From positions 1-61,013 of the IMG/VR virus record IMGVR_UViG_3300027734_000072: 61,013 bases of DNA; one strand, 5' to 3'. Every line of letters starts with the position of its first letter. Position 1 is the first letter of the stretch. This DNA is from a virus. The notes below the pieces were generated by a model. That model was not told where the DNA came from. It did no database searches and saw nothing but the letters and a program-made list of their open reading frames with translations. A program made the translations under genes and the position numbers. This document shows positions 23,213 to 33,613 of the stretch, piece by piece.

Positions 23213-26200
23213 ATGAAAAATTACAATGTAACTCCATATTTTGACGATTTTGATCCGAACAAGAATTACCACAGAGTTCTGTTCAAACCAGGTCAGGCCG
23301 TTCAAGCTCGTGAGTTAACACAATCACAGACTATTTTACAAAATCAAATATCTGAGTTTGCTTCTTCAATTTTTTCTCAAAATACTCCAATTTCTGGCGG
23401 TAGAATTACCACCAATTTATCATGTGAACACATCAAACTCAATTTGTTTTATGAAAATTCAGCAATTTTGGTTACAGATTTTGAAGATAAAACAATTACA
23501 GATTCTACTGGTACTATTACAGCTAGAGTTATTGCTGTTGCAACAGAAACAGGAAATTCTATAACTGCTGGTGATCCACCCACATTGATTGTTTCGTATA
23601 TTTCAGGTAAAAAATTCTCTGATGCCACGACAATTTACATAAAAGAGGGATTTGCTACTATCCCTAAAGCCACATCAATTGGTATTTCTGGTGGTACAAC
23701 ATCTATTGGTAAGTCAGCTGTTGCTTCTATTTCTGAAGGTGTATTCTATGTTTTGAATGGCAACAATGATGTGCCTAGTGCCACCGCCGGAGTTTCAGCA
23801 ACACAATATTCTATTGGTAATTTTGTAAAAGTTTTACCGCAAACTATTATTATAGAAAAATATGACAACACACCAACTGGCCGTGTTGGTCTTAATATTG
23901 TAGAAACTACAGTAACCAGTTCTGATGATTTATCTTTATTGGATCCAGCAACCACATCTTCAAACTATCAAGCTCCAGGTGCAGACCGTTATAAAATTGC
24001 ATTAGAATTAGTAAGTATATCATTAGCGCCAGGAAATGATGATAACTTTATTGAATTGACAAGAATTGAAGATGGTACTATTTTAAAACAAACTGACAAT
24101 ACCGTTTATTCATCTATTAATGATTATTTTGCTAAGCGTGATTATGAATCCAACGGTGATTACATTGTTGAAGATTTTAAACTAATAGCGTCAGCCAATA
24201 CTGCTAGTCCAGATACTTACAACTTAACTATAGGCAAAGGTATTGCTTATGTTCGTGGTTACAGAATTGAAAATACTGGTCCATTAAAATTAATCACAAA
24301 TCGTGCAAGAACAACCGATACGATTCCAAACAACTCTGTATATGTGGATTATGGCAACTATTTTGCTGTAAGTAAATTGGAAAGTATGTTTGACACCACA
24401 ACAATGCCGGCAATTGATTTGCATTGTGTCCCATCTGAAACTGTTGACCGAACTACAGCTCTCAAATACAATTCAACAAGAATTGGTACAGCTTACATTA
24501 GACAGTTGGATTACCAAAACAACACAAATCCAGCAAATACACAAACACAAGTGTTCAATGCTCATGTATTTGATGTTAATGTATTGACATTTACTGGTAA
24601 TACAACAAGTGCTACATCAACCACATTAACCATCAACGATGCTGGTGGAGTTTTTGCCAGAGCAAATACTGCTTATGTCGGTTCTAAGTTAATTATTACT
24701 GGTGGTACAAATATTGCAGATGTTAAGACAATTTCGGCCTATGACGGAGTGGCTAAAAAATTAACTGTTTCTAGTCCGTTTAACATCACACCAGATAATA
24801 CAACTAAATTTGCCATCGACTTTGATATCTCTGATATTGATTGTTTATATCAAATTTCGGGTTCCGTTCCTTACACCAAAGAAGCTGCGGCCAATATTGA
24901 TAATTCAGGTAGAGTTAATGGTGCTGGTAGTGCTGCACTTTTACAGAGTGCAGGAAATTCTGAGTTATTATTTAAAAATGGATACAAATATTCTGCTTCT
25001 GTAAATAATTCAAATTATTTCAGCACTCAAATTTTTAGAAATGTTGGTTTTTCAGCTGTAACGAATAGCTTTACAATTACTTCTCTAGATCCAATTCAAT
25101 TTGAAGGACCATTAAACACACCAATTACTGGCGAATCATTTAGACAATTGTTTACATTGGTTAACCGTGCTAATGGTGCAATCTTAAATTTTACTGATGC
25201 CACAGTAGGTTATGCAACAAAAACATCACCAACAACAGTAACATTCACTTCATCAACATTCTCCAGTATTACTTATGGTATTGATGTTGTTGCTTCAATG
25301 AGTGTATCTAATGGTAACAATACAAACTTAGTTTTAAAAGACAAGAATTTAGTTGTTGGTAATACAGCATATATTGGTGCACTAACAACGGTTACTGGAA
25401 ATACTAAAATTGATTTGGCTTTTGGCCAAACTTTTATTCCAAATGCTGCAATCACTTCTTCAGATATTAGTCTGTATGTTTCTGATGTTAAAAAAGTTAC
25501 TCAAATTTTAGAGATTACTTCCAATGCACCAACAGGTGCTTTAGGTTCTTATAATGATATAATTAATTCTTTTGCTATCAATGATGGACAAACAGATAAT
25601 TACTATAATCATGCGTCAATTAAATTATTACCTGGTATTCCAAAACCTAAAGGTAACTTATTAGTAATTTATGATTTCTATTCACATTCTGGTGGTGATG
25701 GTTACTTTAGCGTTAATTCTTATTTGAATTCAACTAAACCTGAAGTTTATCCTGAGATTCCAACATACACAGCCAAGAGTGGTGTAAAGTATGAATTGAG
25801 AGATGTTATTGATTTTAGACCTTCTCGTAGAAGTGGTGTGGCAACATTTGAATGGGAATATAAAACACTTACAAATTCCAATAATGTAAATATTAAAGGT
25901 ACATTAATACCTAAAGTATTGTCAAGTGTCGTATCTGATTATTCATACTATCTGGCCAGAAAAGATAAATTGGCTCTTACCAAAGATGGCAAGTTCTTAA
26001 TCGTTGAGGGTACTCCTGCTCTAAATCCACTATACCCAACGGAGCCAGATGGTTCAATCATTTTGGCAAATCTGTCATTGGATCCATATACATCATATGT
26101 TCCAGGTGAAGGTCCAGCTAAATCACGCAGTGTTCCAACCAATCTATCAATTAACAAAGTTTATCATAAGCGTTGGGCTAAATCTGATATTACAGATTTA

Positions 26201-29200
26201 CAAAAACAAGTTGATAATTTGGAATATTACACAACACTAAACTTGTTAGAACAAAAAGCATCTTCACAACAAGTACCTGATGCAAACGGTTTAAATCGTT
26301 TTAAGAATGGTATTTTGGTTGATGATTTTAGTTCTTTTAGCGTTGCAGATACTAACGCACCAAACTACGCCGCAAATATTAGTATTAGAAAAGGTCAATT
26401 GAGTGCATTGAATGACATTTCAAATTTTCAATTACAAAATCCTAATGCAATGAAATCTCTTGGTACTGTTAGAAATACCAATACCTACTCAACATGGAGT
26501 TTAGCAGGTGCAAGAACAAACATCTTTACATTACCATATACAATCAAGCCATTAATTAAACAACAATTAGCAAGTAATATTATTAGTGTAAATCCATTTA
26601 ATATTGCTACTTATGAAGGTGTTGCAACTCTTAATCCACCGATTGACAATTGGGTTAATACGGTCAAACCACCATCAATTACAATTAATGATCCAAAGAT
26701 GCAGTTTGATCAACAGAATAATGGTATTAATATATTGAATGGTGGAGATTTCCAATCTATTCCAGGAACCACAACAACATATAGTGACACACAGGCACAG
26801 CAATCAACTGCTTATGCAAGTCAAACTCAAGGTTTGTTGTCTGGCGAGAAATCTAGTGCCGCTGCTTCTGGTATGGCTGCTGATAATGGTTATGTTAATA
26901 ACACAGCAGTATCACCATTTATTCGACCACAAGAGATTATTGTTCGTGCAAAAGGCATGACAGTTAATACTCCAATTAGTTGTTATTTTGATGGTGTCAA
27001 TGTTAACAAATACATGACAATTCCAAATACCATTGAAGTAATTAATGTTACTGGTAAATTTAAACAAGATGATATTATTGGTTTCTATGCAACTAACATT
27101 GGTATTTTTTATCCAATTGCTCGTGTAGTTTCTGTTTACAAATATCCAAATACATCTAACTATCGTTTGTATGTTTCAGAAACAACAAACCCACCAAATG
27201 CGGTGGCCACAACACGTTTAATTAATGCAACTTTTGATATTAATGGAAATTACGTTTCATCAAGTGCTACAGGTACAGTAGTATTTAAGAACGGATCATT
27301 AACATCTATTCATATGTCTGGTGATGTTTCTGGTGTGGGTGGAGGATTTACAACAGCAAGCGAACCAACACCACAAAATATTTTCAAATCTCCATACATT
27401 AATGGATTCTCCGCCTATGCAAACAAGTATACTGCTTGGGGAGATCAGAATAATGGCTCAACATATAATGCGGCATTTAATTGGGCGGCTCCTGCCACCG
27501 GAACATATACTATATCTGCATGGTGTACTGGATACGCAAGTGTTTCATTAGGTTCTGGTATAGGTATAATTACTTTATCTTATTATGGTCAAACAGGTAC
27601 CACCACAGTATCATTAACCAAAGGACAAACATATTATCCACAATGGAATGCTGTTAACCAAGGTAGTATTTCTGGTATTGGTGTTGTAATTACAGATGCG
27701 GCCGGTACAATTGTTTGGAATAACTTAACACCAAACGGATTAAACTTTAATGCTGTTGGTACGGAATATGCAATGCCGGGCGGTGGTTCATATTATATTG
27801 GAACAACAAAAGTAAAACTAAGTCAAGCTGCTTCACAGACAAATGAGTTCTATACTGGTTCCACTATTGCAATTAGATCATCATATGTTTATGAATACAA
27901 ATATGGTGCAACATATGTTCCGCCTTATCCTTATGCCGGTGGTGATGGAGATTGGGTTCATTATGGTTGGTGGCAAGAGTTAGCTGCTCAATGGAATGCC
28001 GCATATAATACTGCTGTAGCATATCGAAACTCAACAATCAAATTCTTAGCAATTGATGAGTTTGAAGCAGACATTATTGCTTATGATGGTGCAACACGAA
28101 CAGCAACTTTGGATCCAAAAGATCAAAAAATAAGTATTTCTTTAGGTACAAATTCACAATATGGTACATTGAATTCCAAGTACACAATTAAAGGTACTAT
28201 TGGAAGTATTGCTGATGCGATTCAAGATGGTACTTCACCACCAACTTTGTCGACAGATGAACGTGGCCAATTTGTTGCTCTTTTCAATTGTCCTGGTTCC
28301 GTATTCAACTCCGGTTCGAAATTATTCCGTATTGATAACCGATCAGTTCCAGAAGAACCAGCCACAGCAACAACATGGGCTCAAGCAATATTTTTGGCCG
28401 GCGGTTTACAAGGAACCAATATTACAAACTTCTCACCATCGATTGATTCGTCTGCTGGTAAGATTACTCCTATAGCACAACAAGTCTATAGTGTACAGAA
28501 CATAAGTGGTTCTCAAGATCCTGTTGCACAATCTATTATTGTATCTAAAGATAATTATCCAAATGGAGTATTTTTAAGTTCAATTAAATTGTTCTTTGCT
28601 CCATTTGCAACAACACCTGATGTTCCGGTAACAGTTTCAATTGCTAACACATTGAACGGCGTTCCAAATGGAGCAATATTGGATTATTCAACAGTATCAT
28701 TAGATGCTGATGAAGTTAATACATCAGCCTCGCCACATTATTTGGATCCAAAAACTTATACAGAATTTACATTTAGTGCTCCTGTTTATTTACAACCAGG
28801 CGTTTTATATGCAGTTCTAGTTAAGGCCGCATCTTCTGATTATAAGTTGTATTATGGTCAGCAAAATCAAGTTGCTATTCCATCTACAGGAAAAGCACTA
28901 CCAACCGATGCAAATCCTACAAACCCAACTAAAATTGGTGCAGCACCTTATATCGGCGCATTGTTCGAATCTCAAAACTCCATCACATGGACAGCAGATC
29001 AAACTAAACAAATGATGTTTGTAATTAATAATTATGAATTTGATATTACACAATCACCTACTTTGCCGTTTGTTGTACCTAAAGGTTTACCATTAAGGAA
29101 ACTAGGTTCAAATGAACTCATGAACAGAATAGATGCAAATGCTGTAAATACTTTAGTTGGTGGCGGTGGTGCACAAACAGGTCCAATGCACGCTTTCAAC

Positions 29201-30193
29201 ATATCAACTACTGATTTTGTTCCAACTGGTACTGATATTCGTTATAACTATCAAACCACTTTAACAAGTGATTATTCTGTGACAGATCCAGTTCCTTGCA
29301 CTCCAGGTAAATATGGTACTCCTTTACAGGAAAATATTTTCTTGAATGATGGTAAAGGTGAAAGAATTTTGTTGAATGAATCTGAAGCTTCTTTTGGTCT
29401 ATTAGCAACACTTACTTCAACAGATAAGTATGTTAGCCCAATTATTTCTGATGATGCTGTTAGCTTGTTTAAAGTAATTAATCATATCAACAATATGGGT
29501 CTTGAAGGTAGTAACATTATTAGCATTGTAAATGAAGGTGCAAATTATAATGTAAATACAACTACTATTTCTGTTAGCGCACCAGATATTGGTTCAGATG
29601 ATGCTGTATTAGGATTTACGGCCAATACTACAACTGGTGGAATTGAAAATATCTTCATTGAATACCCTGGTTCTGGTTACCTCACCACGCCAACAATTAC
29701 AATTACCGATGAATCCGAAAGTGGTTCTGGTGCAACTGCAACTGTTTACGGTGAAACATCTTCATCGGGTGGTAATGGTTTTGCTAAGTACTTTACTAAG
29801 AAAGTAATTCTTACACCAGGAAATGATTCTGGTGATTTGAAGGTATACTATAGCGCATACAAACCTTTAGGTTCTGAAGTTTATATCTACTACAGAATTC
29901 TAAATGCTAATGATACTGAACTGTTAGAAAACCAAAATTGGCAGTTGATGACTCCAGCAACAAATGTTTCTGCCTATTCTAAAGATAGATTGGATATTAT
30001 TGAATTTGAATGTGCTCCTGGAGTGTATGGTAACACACCTGACGATGGTATTACATACACCAATCAAGCAGGCACAACCTATTCAACCTTCATTCAATTT
30101 GGAATTAAAGTTGTTATGGCATCTAGTGACAAGACCAATGTTCCGTTTTTGACAGACATTCGAGCAATCGCATTACCATCTGGAGCAGCTTAA
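23213..30193 (+). CDS. gp10-like: Giant gp10-like baseplate/tail-pin protein (DUF4815 type)
   Basis: A 2326-residue protein, the largest in the window. The N-terminus YFDDFDPNKNYHRVLFKPGQ, followed by AVQARELTQSQTILQ, is the DUF4815 signature of the gp10-type baseplate protein in T4-like marine phages. Around residues 1430-1520 lies an inserted beta-sandwich (TYTISAWCTGYASVSL). From about 1765 comes the conserved QDPVAQSIIVSKDNYPNGVF block with FTFSAPVYLQPGVLYAVLVK. A Gly-Tyr module (IEYPGSGYLTTPTITITDE) lies near 2155. T4 gp10 is only 602 residues. It should form the baseplate periphery and anchor the fibres encoded downstream. Confidence 0.8.
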   Translation: MKNYNVTPYFDDFDPNKNYHRVLFKPGQAVQARELTQSQTILQNQISEFASSIFSQNTPISGGRITTNLSCEHIKLNLFYENSAILVTDFEDKTITDSTGTITARVIAVATETGNSITAGDPPTLIVSYISGKKFSDATTIYIKEGFATIPKATSIGISGGTTSIGKSAVASISEGVFYVLNGNNDVPSATAGVSATQYSIGNFVKVLPQTIIIEKYDNTPTGRVGLNIVETTVTSSDDLSLLDPATTSSNYQAPGADRYKIALELVSISLAPGNDDNFIELTRIEDGTILKQTDNTVYSSINDYFAKRDYESNGDYIVEDFKLIASANTASPDTYNLTIGKGIAYVRGYRIENTGPLKLITNRARTTDTIPNNSVYVDYGNYFAVSKLESMFDTTTMPAIDLHCVPSETVDRTTALKYNSTRIGTAYIRQLDYQNNTNPANTQTQVFNAHVFDVNVLTFTGNTTSATSTTLTINDAGGVFARANTAYVGSKLIITGGTNIADVKTISAYDGVAKKLTVSSPFNITPDNTTKFAIDFDISDIDCLYQISGSVPYTKEAAANIDNSGRVNGAGSAALLQSAGNSELLFKNGYKYSASVNNSNYFSTQIFRNVGFSAVTNSFTITSLDPIQFEGPLNTPITGESFRQLFTLVNRANGAILNFTDATVGYATKTSPTTVTFTSSTFSSITYGIDVVASMSVSNGNNTNLVLKDKNLVVGNTAYIGALTTVTGNTKIDLAFGQTFIPNAAITSSDISLYVSDVKKVTQILEITSNAPTGALGSYNDIINSFAINDGQTDNYYNHASIKLLPGIPKPKGNLLVIYDFYSHSGGDGYFSVNSYLNSTKPEVYPEIPTYTAKSGVKYELRDVIDFRPSRRSGVATFEWEYKTLTNSNNVNIKGTLIPKVLSSVVSDYSYYLARKDKLALTKDGKFLIVEGTPALNPLYPTEPDGSIILANLSLDPYTSYVPGEGPAKSRSVPTNLSINKVYHKRWAKSDITDLQKQVDNLEYYTTLNLLEQKASSQQVPDANGLNRFKNGILVDDFSSFSVADTNAPNYAANISIRKGQLSALNDISNFQLQNPNAMKSLGTVRNTNTYSTWSLAGARTNIFTLPYTIKPLIKQQLASNIISVNPFNIATYEGVATLNPPIDNWVNTVKPPSITINDPKMQFDQQNNGINILNGGDFQSIPGTTTTYSDTQAQQSTAYASQTQGLLSGEKSSAAASGMAADNGYVNNTAVSPFIRPQEIIVRAKGMTVNTPISCYFDGVNVNKYMTIPNTIEVINVTGKFKQDDIIGFYATNIGIFYPIARVVSVYKYPNTSNYRLYVSETTNPPNAVATTRLINATFDINGNYVSSSATGTVVFKNGSLTSIHMSGDVSGVGGGFTTASEPTPQNIFKSPYINGFSAYANKYTAWGDQNNGSTYNAAFNWAAPATGTYTISAWCTGYASVSLGSGIGIITLSYYGQTGTTTVSLTKGQTYYPQWNAVNQGSISGIGVVITDAAGTIVWNNLTPNGLNFNAVGTEYAMPGGGSYYIGTTKVKLSQAASQTNEFYTGSTIAIRSSYVYEYKYGATYVPPYPYAGGDGDWVHYGWWQELAAQWNAAYNTAVAYRNSTIKFLAIDEFEADIIAYDGATRTATLDPKDQKISISLGTNSQYGTLNSKYTIKGTIGSIADAIQDGTSPPTLSTDERGQFVALFNCPGSVFNSGSKLFRIDNRSVPEEPATATTWAQAIFLAGGLQGTNITNFSPSIDSSAGKITPIAQQVYSVQNISGSQDPVAQSIIVSKDNYPNGVFLSSIKLFFAPFATTPDVPVTVSIANTLNGVPNGAILDYSTVSLDADEVNTSASPHYLDPKTYTEFTFSAPVYLQPGVLYAVLVKAASSDYKLYYGQQNQVAIPSTGKALPTDANPTNPTKIGAAPYIGALFESQNSITWTADQTKQMMFVINNYEFDITQSPTLPFVVPKGLPLRKLGSNELMNRIDANAVNTLVGGGGAQTGPMHAFNISTTDFVPTGTDIRYNYQTTLTSDYSVTDPVPCTPGKYGTPLQENIFLNDGKGERILLNESEASFGLLATLTSTDKYVSPIISDDAVSLFKVINHINNMGLEGSNIISIVNEGANYNVNTTTISVSAPDIGSDDAVLGFTANTTTGGIENIFIEYPGSGYLTTPTITITDESESGSGATATVYGETSSSGGNGFAKYFTKKVILTPGNDSGDLKVYYSAYKPLGSEVYIYYRILNANDTELLENQNWQLMTPATNVSAYSKDRLDIIEFECAPGVYGNTPDDGITYTNQAGTTYSTFIQFGIKVVMASSDKTNVPFLTDIRAIALPSGAA

Positions 30194-30194
30194 T

Positions 30195-30416
30195 ATGAGT
30201 TTAGTTAAAGTTAATAACACTAATTTTGTTAGAGATACTGAAAGTATGGCCATTATCAATGTTGATAATAATGCCAAAAACGAGTATTATGAGAAGGTTC
30301 GTCTGGCCAAGTCACAAAAAGAACAGATAAATAAGATGAACGCTGATATATCCGATTTACGCAATGATATTGGCCAAATCAAACAATTAATTCAACTTTT
30401 GGTTAATAAACAATAA
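30195..30416 (+). CDS. Small coiled-coil protein, unknown
   Basis: A 73-residue protein. Residues 28-70 show a heptad pattern (KEQINKMNADISDLRNDIGQ), so a short coiled-coil trimer or dimer is likely. It starts one base after the gp10-like stop and overlaps the next start by one base (TAATG). Small coiled-coil proteins of this kind follow gp10 in related marine phages and could be fibre adaptors. The function is unknown. Confidence 0.7.
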   Translation: MSLVKVNNTNFVRDTESMAIINVDNNAKNEYYEKVRLAKSQKEQINKMNADISDLRNDIGQIKQLIQLLVNKQ

Positions 30417-30796
30417 TGGCAAATACTGTTACAATTTTAAGCTATGCCAACACCTTTGGCGAGTGGATGGTTAACACCAATCAACTTGCTAGAGAAATTA
30501 ACGATTTGGCCGCAGGCACTTATACTAAAAACACAGGTTTATTAGTATTAAATAGTTCCAATACAAGTTTACAAGTATCTAATACTGCCTTGTTTACTGG
30601 CAATATCAGACTTACTGGTTCAGGAACAGCTTTAACCACCACAAATGATATACAAGTTGGTCGAAATATCAATATTGTTAATACAGTAACCACAGCAAAT
30701 TTGGTTGTAACAGAATCTCTTGGTGGTACAGCTGTTATTTTATTCAGACAGAGAATATTAGATGAAGCAATGGCAATGTCTATTGCTTTGAGTTAA
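30416..30796 (+). CDS. Small virion/fibre protein, unknown
   Basis: A 126-residue protein. The helical N-terminal part (TFGEWMVNTNQLAREINDLA) is followed by repetitive beta strands rich in Thr, Asn and Val, a common fibre-shaft composition. It starts within the stop codon of the coiled-coil gene, so the two are probably translated together. A baseplate adaptor or short fibre role is inferred from context. Confidence 0.65.
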   Translation: MANTVTILSYANTFGEWMVNTNQLAREINDLAAGTYTKNTGLLVLNSSNTSLQVSNTALFTGNIRLTGSGTALTTTNDIQVGRNINIVNTVTTANLVVTESLGGTAVILFRQRILDEAMAMSIALS

Positions 30797-30811
30797 TCAT
30801 AGGAAAACTAA

Positions 30812-31144
30812 ATGGCAAATACTTTTAAATCTTATCCCGCAAGTCAAGTTTCAACAACTGGTGGATTGATCTATACTACACCTTACTTAACTCAAACAGT
30901 TGGTGTTGGTATGGTTATTTCTAACACAGCAAGAGCACCATACTCTGCCAATGTTGAAATTCAACGCAATTCAAATACTTACTACATTGTTGCTAATGCG
31001 ACAATTCCTGTTGGCGGTTCTTTAATCGTTACTGGACTTGATCAAAAACTGATCATGCAAGCCAATGATCGTATTATTGTTACCCCATCTGCAAACAATT
31101 GTTGTGATGTGTGGCTTTCAATAATGGAAGTTGTACCAACGTAA
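30812..31144 (+). CDS. Small beta-sandwich virion protein, unknown
   Basis: A 110-residue, mostly beta protein (VEIQRNSNTYYIVANATIPV, QANDRIIVTPSANN). AGGAAAA precedes the start. Its size and pattern resemble the 109-residue protein at 52516 (both end with strands around tolerated Asn/Thr/Ala residues), but the sequences are too far apart to call paralogues by eye. It is likely a fibre-tip or decoration protein. Confidence 0.6.
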   Translation: MANTFKSYPASQVSTTGGLIYTTPYLTQTVGVGMVISNTARAPYSANVEIQRNSNTYYIVANATIPVGGSLIVTGLDQKLIMQANDRIIVTPSANNCCDVWLSIMEVVPT

Positions 31145-31167
31145 CATCATTTTAAAGGAATTATATT

Positions 31168-32580
31168 TTGGGCTACCTTGGAAATTCAAATGTAGAATCA
31201 TGGTCAACACCTAGTATAGAATACTTCTCTGGTGATGGATCAACTACAACTTTTAAATTAACAAAAGTTATAAATTCTTTTTACGAATTATGGGTTGTTG
31301 TGGAAAACGTTCTTCAACATCCTGATGAATCATATACATGGGATTATACAACCAATTCTATTATTTTCTATGAAGCCCCACAAACTGGTGTTGATAACAT
31401 CTATCTGAGATTTAATTCTCGTCAAACAACAATTATTGCTCCTGGTCAAGGTACTGTTACAGATGCTTCACTATCAGTTGGTGCACCAAAATGGAATCCA
31501 GCAGGTAATTTAACTGTTGCGGGTACAATGCAAGTTGCAGCCAATTTAACGGCAAATAATATTACTTCAAATAATACTATTACTGCTGCCAATGTTTCAG
31601 CTACCTATTTTACTGGTAATGGTGCATTAATTACAAATTTGAATGGTGCTAGTATTGCTACGGGTCAAATTCCTGTAGCAAGAATGGGTACAGGCACACC
31701 AAGTTCTGCAAATTATCTTCGTGGTGATGGCGCTTGGGGTGCAGTAGCAACATCTGTTAGAACTACAGTTGGTTTTACTCCAACCACATTAACCACAGGT
31801 TCAATTACGATTTCGGGTACTTTGGCTACGGCCAACGGCGGTACAAATTTAACTTCTTTTACGGCCAATGGTGCAGTTTTTGCAACTGATACTGCAACTC
31901 TGACAACAGGAACTTTACCTGTTAATGCTGGAGGTACAGGTTCAACAACACTCACGGCAAACAACGTATTGATTGGTAATTCAGCAAGCGCAATTAAATC
32001 TGTTGCGCCAGGAACAGCAAACAACATTTTAGTATCTGACGGAACAAATTGGGTTTCTGGAAGTGCTACATCATTTGGAATTGGTGTTTCGGGTGGTGGT
32101 GGCCGTGGTACAATTTATACTGCCAATGGAACATTTACTGTGCCTCTAGGTATCAGTCAAGTTAAAGTTACTGTTATCGGTGGTGGCGGCGGTTTTATGA
32201 TTTCTCCAAATTTACAATATGGTGGTAATGGTGGTCCAGGTGGTACAGCAATAAAATATGTGACCGGTTTAACGGCAGGTCAAACTATTGCTGTAACTGT
32301 TGGAACAAAAGGTGCGTCAGCAAATGCTTATACCGGCGCTGCTGGTTCAGGTAGTCCATCATCATTTGGTGCATATGCAGTTGCTACTGGCGGTAGCGGT
32401 TCTTATTATGACATTTATGGTGTTAACAATGATGGTGAACCTGGTTTAGGAACTACAGGTGATTTTAGTTTGACCGGTACAAGATTGAATCCTATCAACA
32501 CATCATATTACTATGGACAAGGCGACATTAGAGGGTTGACATCATCTATACCTAATGGTGTGGTGTTAGTCGAATACTAG
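31168..32580 (+). CDS. Tail fibre protein with glycine-rich C-terminal domain
   Basis: A 470-residue fibre with a TTG start, chosen because AAAGGA lies eight bases upstream and because the paralogue at 37066 also begins TTG with YLG. The N-terminal domain (YLGNSNV, YFSGDGSTTTFKLTK, YTWDYTTNSIIFYEAP) is the probable baseplate-attachment module shared with that paralogue. The middle carries GGTG-type fibre repeats. From about 310 on there is a glycine-rich tip (VTVIGGGGGF, YGGNGGPGGTA), like adhesin tips that fold as polyglycine helices or loops and bind receptors. Confidence 0.75.
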   Translation: MGYLGNSNVESWSTPSIEYFSGDGSTTTFKLTKVINSFYELWVVVENVLQHPDESYTWDYTTNSIIFYEAPQTGVDNIYLRFNSRQTTIIAPGQGTVTDASLSVGAPKWNPAGNLTVAGTMQVAANLTANNITSNNTITAANVSATYFTGNGALITNLNGASIATGQIPVARMGTGTPSSANYLRGDGAWGAVATSVRTTVGFTPTTLTTGSITISGTLATANGGTNLTSFTANGAVFATDTATLTTGTLPVNAGGTGSTTLTANNVLIGNSASAIKSVAPGTANNILVSDGTNWVSGSATSFGIGVSGGGGRGTIYTANGTFTVPLGISQVKVTVIGGGGGFMISPNLQYGGNGGPGGTAIKYVTGLTAGQTIAVTVGTKGASANAYTGAAGSGSPSSFGAYAVATGGSGSYYDIYGVNNDGEPGLGTTGDFSLTGTRLNPINTSYYYGQGDIRGLTSSIPNGVVLVEY

Positions 32581-32581
32581 A

Positions 32582-33523
32582 ATGGTAAAAAGATTATCAA
32601 GAATTTCTGCCAATGCCATATCAATTGGTCCTGCTAATACTACAACGGCAAATATAGTTACCAAAAATGATTTAGGTTTAGCAATCTATGACGCCAATAC
32701 ATTTACATCGACAAATGGATGGATAACACTTCAAGCCAACTCAGCATCTTGGGGTCCAAGTTTAAATCTCGTATCAACATCCGCTAGTAATACAACAATT
32801 AGTGGTAATGTGGTATTTACTCAAAGCGTAGAGGTCAATACAAAAGGTACTACTGCAAATAGTGCGTTACGATTAACTGATATTGCCTCACTAGGTGCAG
32901 ACTTTCTTATCACAACTATTGGTTCTTTAGATTTACAGTTCACAACAGTAAATTCTTATGCCGCTTCGGTTGATGCTTCTGGCACTCCGTCATACATTAC
33001 AAATTTTTCAAACGCACAATATAGCCCTCCTTTAGTTTCGGGTATAGGTACTACAAATCAAACGGTTGCTCCTTATATTTTAGGTAATGCTTCTTCTCTA
33101 GGTACCGATTATACCGTTATTAATGCTCAATATGGTGCAGTTAGATCGGGCTTTAGCTATTCACATGTTAACGGTACAGTTACTATGGTGATTGATTTGG
33201 CAAATGCTTCAGGTTTACAAGACAATCAATATCTTCCAGGAACATCTCAAATTAATCCTGCTTGGAAAGGTAATTACAAATTTGATGCTTTTAGTTCTTT
33301 GTTTAAAATGAAAGAATATAACTTCTACGATTATTTTGGTGCGCAAGATACTTTTGAATATTCTGTAAATATGATTCCAAAGTCATTAGATTATACAAAT
33401 GCAAATTATGGAAAATATGATGTAAGCGCTGTATTGTGGGCTGCTCAGGCTTATCACTCCGCCAATCTAGGTGCTCGATGGATGGGAATCGCCACAAAGG
33501 TGAGAAACATCGTACAGGTCTAA
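32582..33523 (+). CDS. Fibre-cassette protein, paralogue A
   Basis: A 313-residue protein without a recognised family. It is clearly related to the next gene: both contain TT.GSLD.QF, a VD.SGTP.YI.NF stretch, YTVINAQY, TMVID...ASGL.D, INP.W.GN and AFSSLFK. The C-terminal 200 residues are the conserved part. A virion beta-domain protein in the fibre cassette is likely. It is followed by a 90-base gap, the longest among these genes. Confidence 0.7.
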   Translation: MVKRLSRISANAISIGPANTTTANIVTKNDLGLAIYDANTFTSTNGWITLQANSASWGPSLNLVSTSASNTTISGNVVFTQSVEVNTKGTTANSALRLTDIASLGADFLITTIGSLDLQFTTVNSYAASVDASGTPSYITNFSNAQYSPPLVSGIGTTNQTVAPYILGNASSLGTDYTVINAQYGAVRSGFSYSHVNGTVTMVIDLANASGLQDNQYLPGTSQINPAWKGNYKFDAFSSLFKMKEYNFYDYFGAQDTFEYSVNMIPKSLDYTNANYGKYDVSAVLWAAQAYHSANLGARWMGIATKVRNIVQV

Positions 33524-33613
33524 AAATGAAAATTTCGAATTTTTTCATTCCGGCCTCAAATTTCTCCGGCGAGTTTCCAAGAACCAAAAAAGCGAATTTA
33601 CTTTTAGGCGCAT

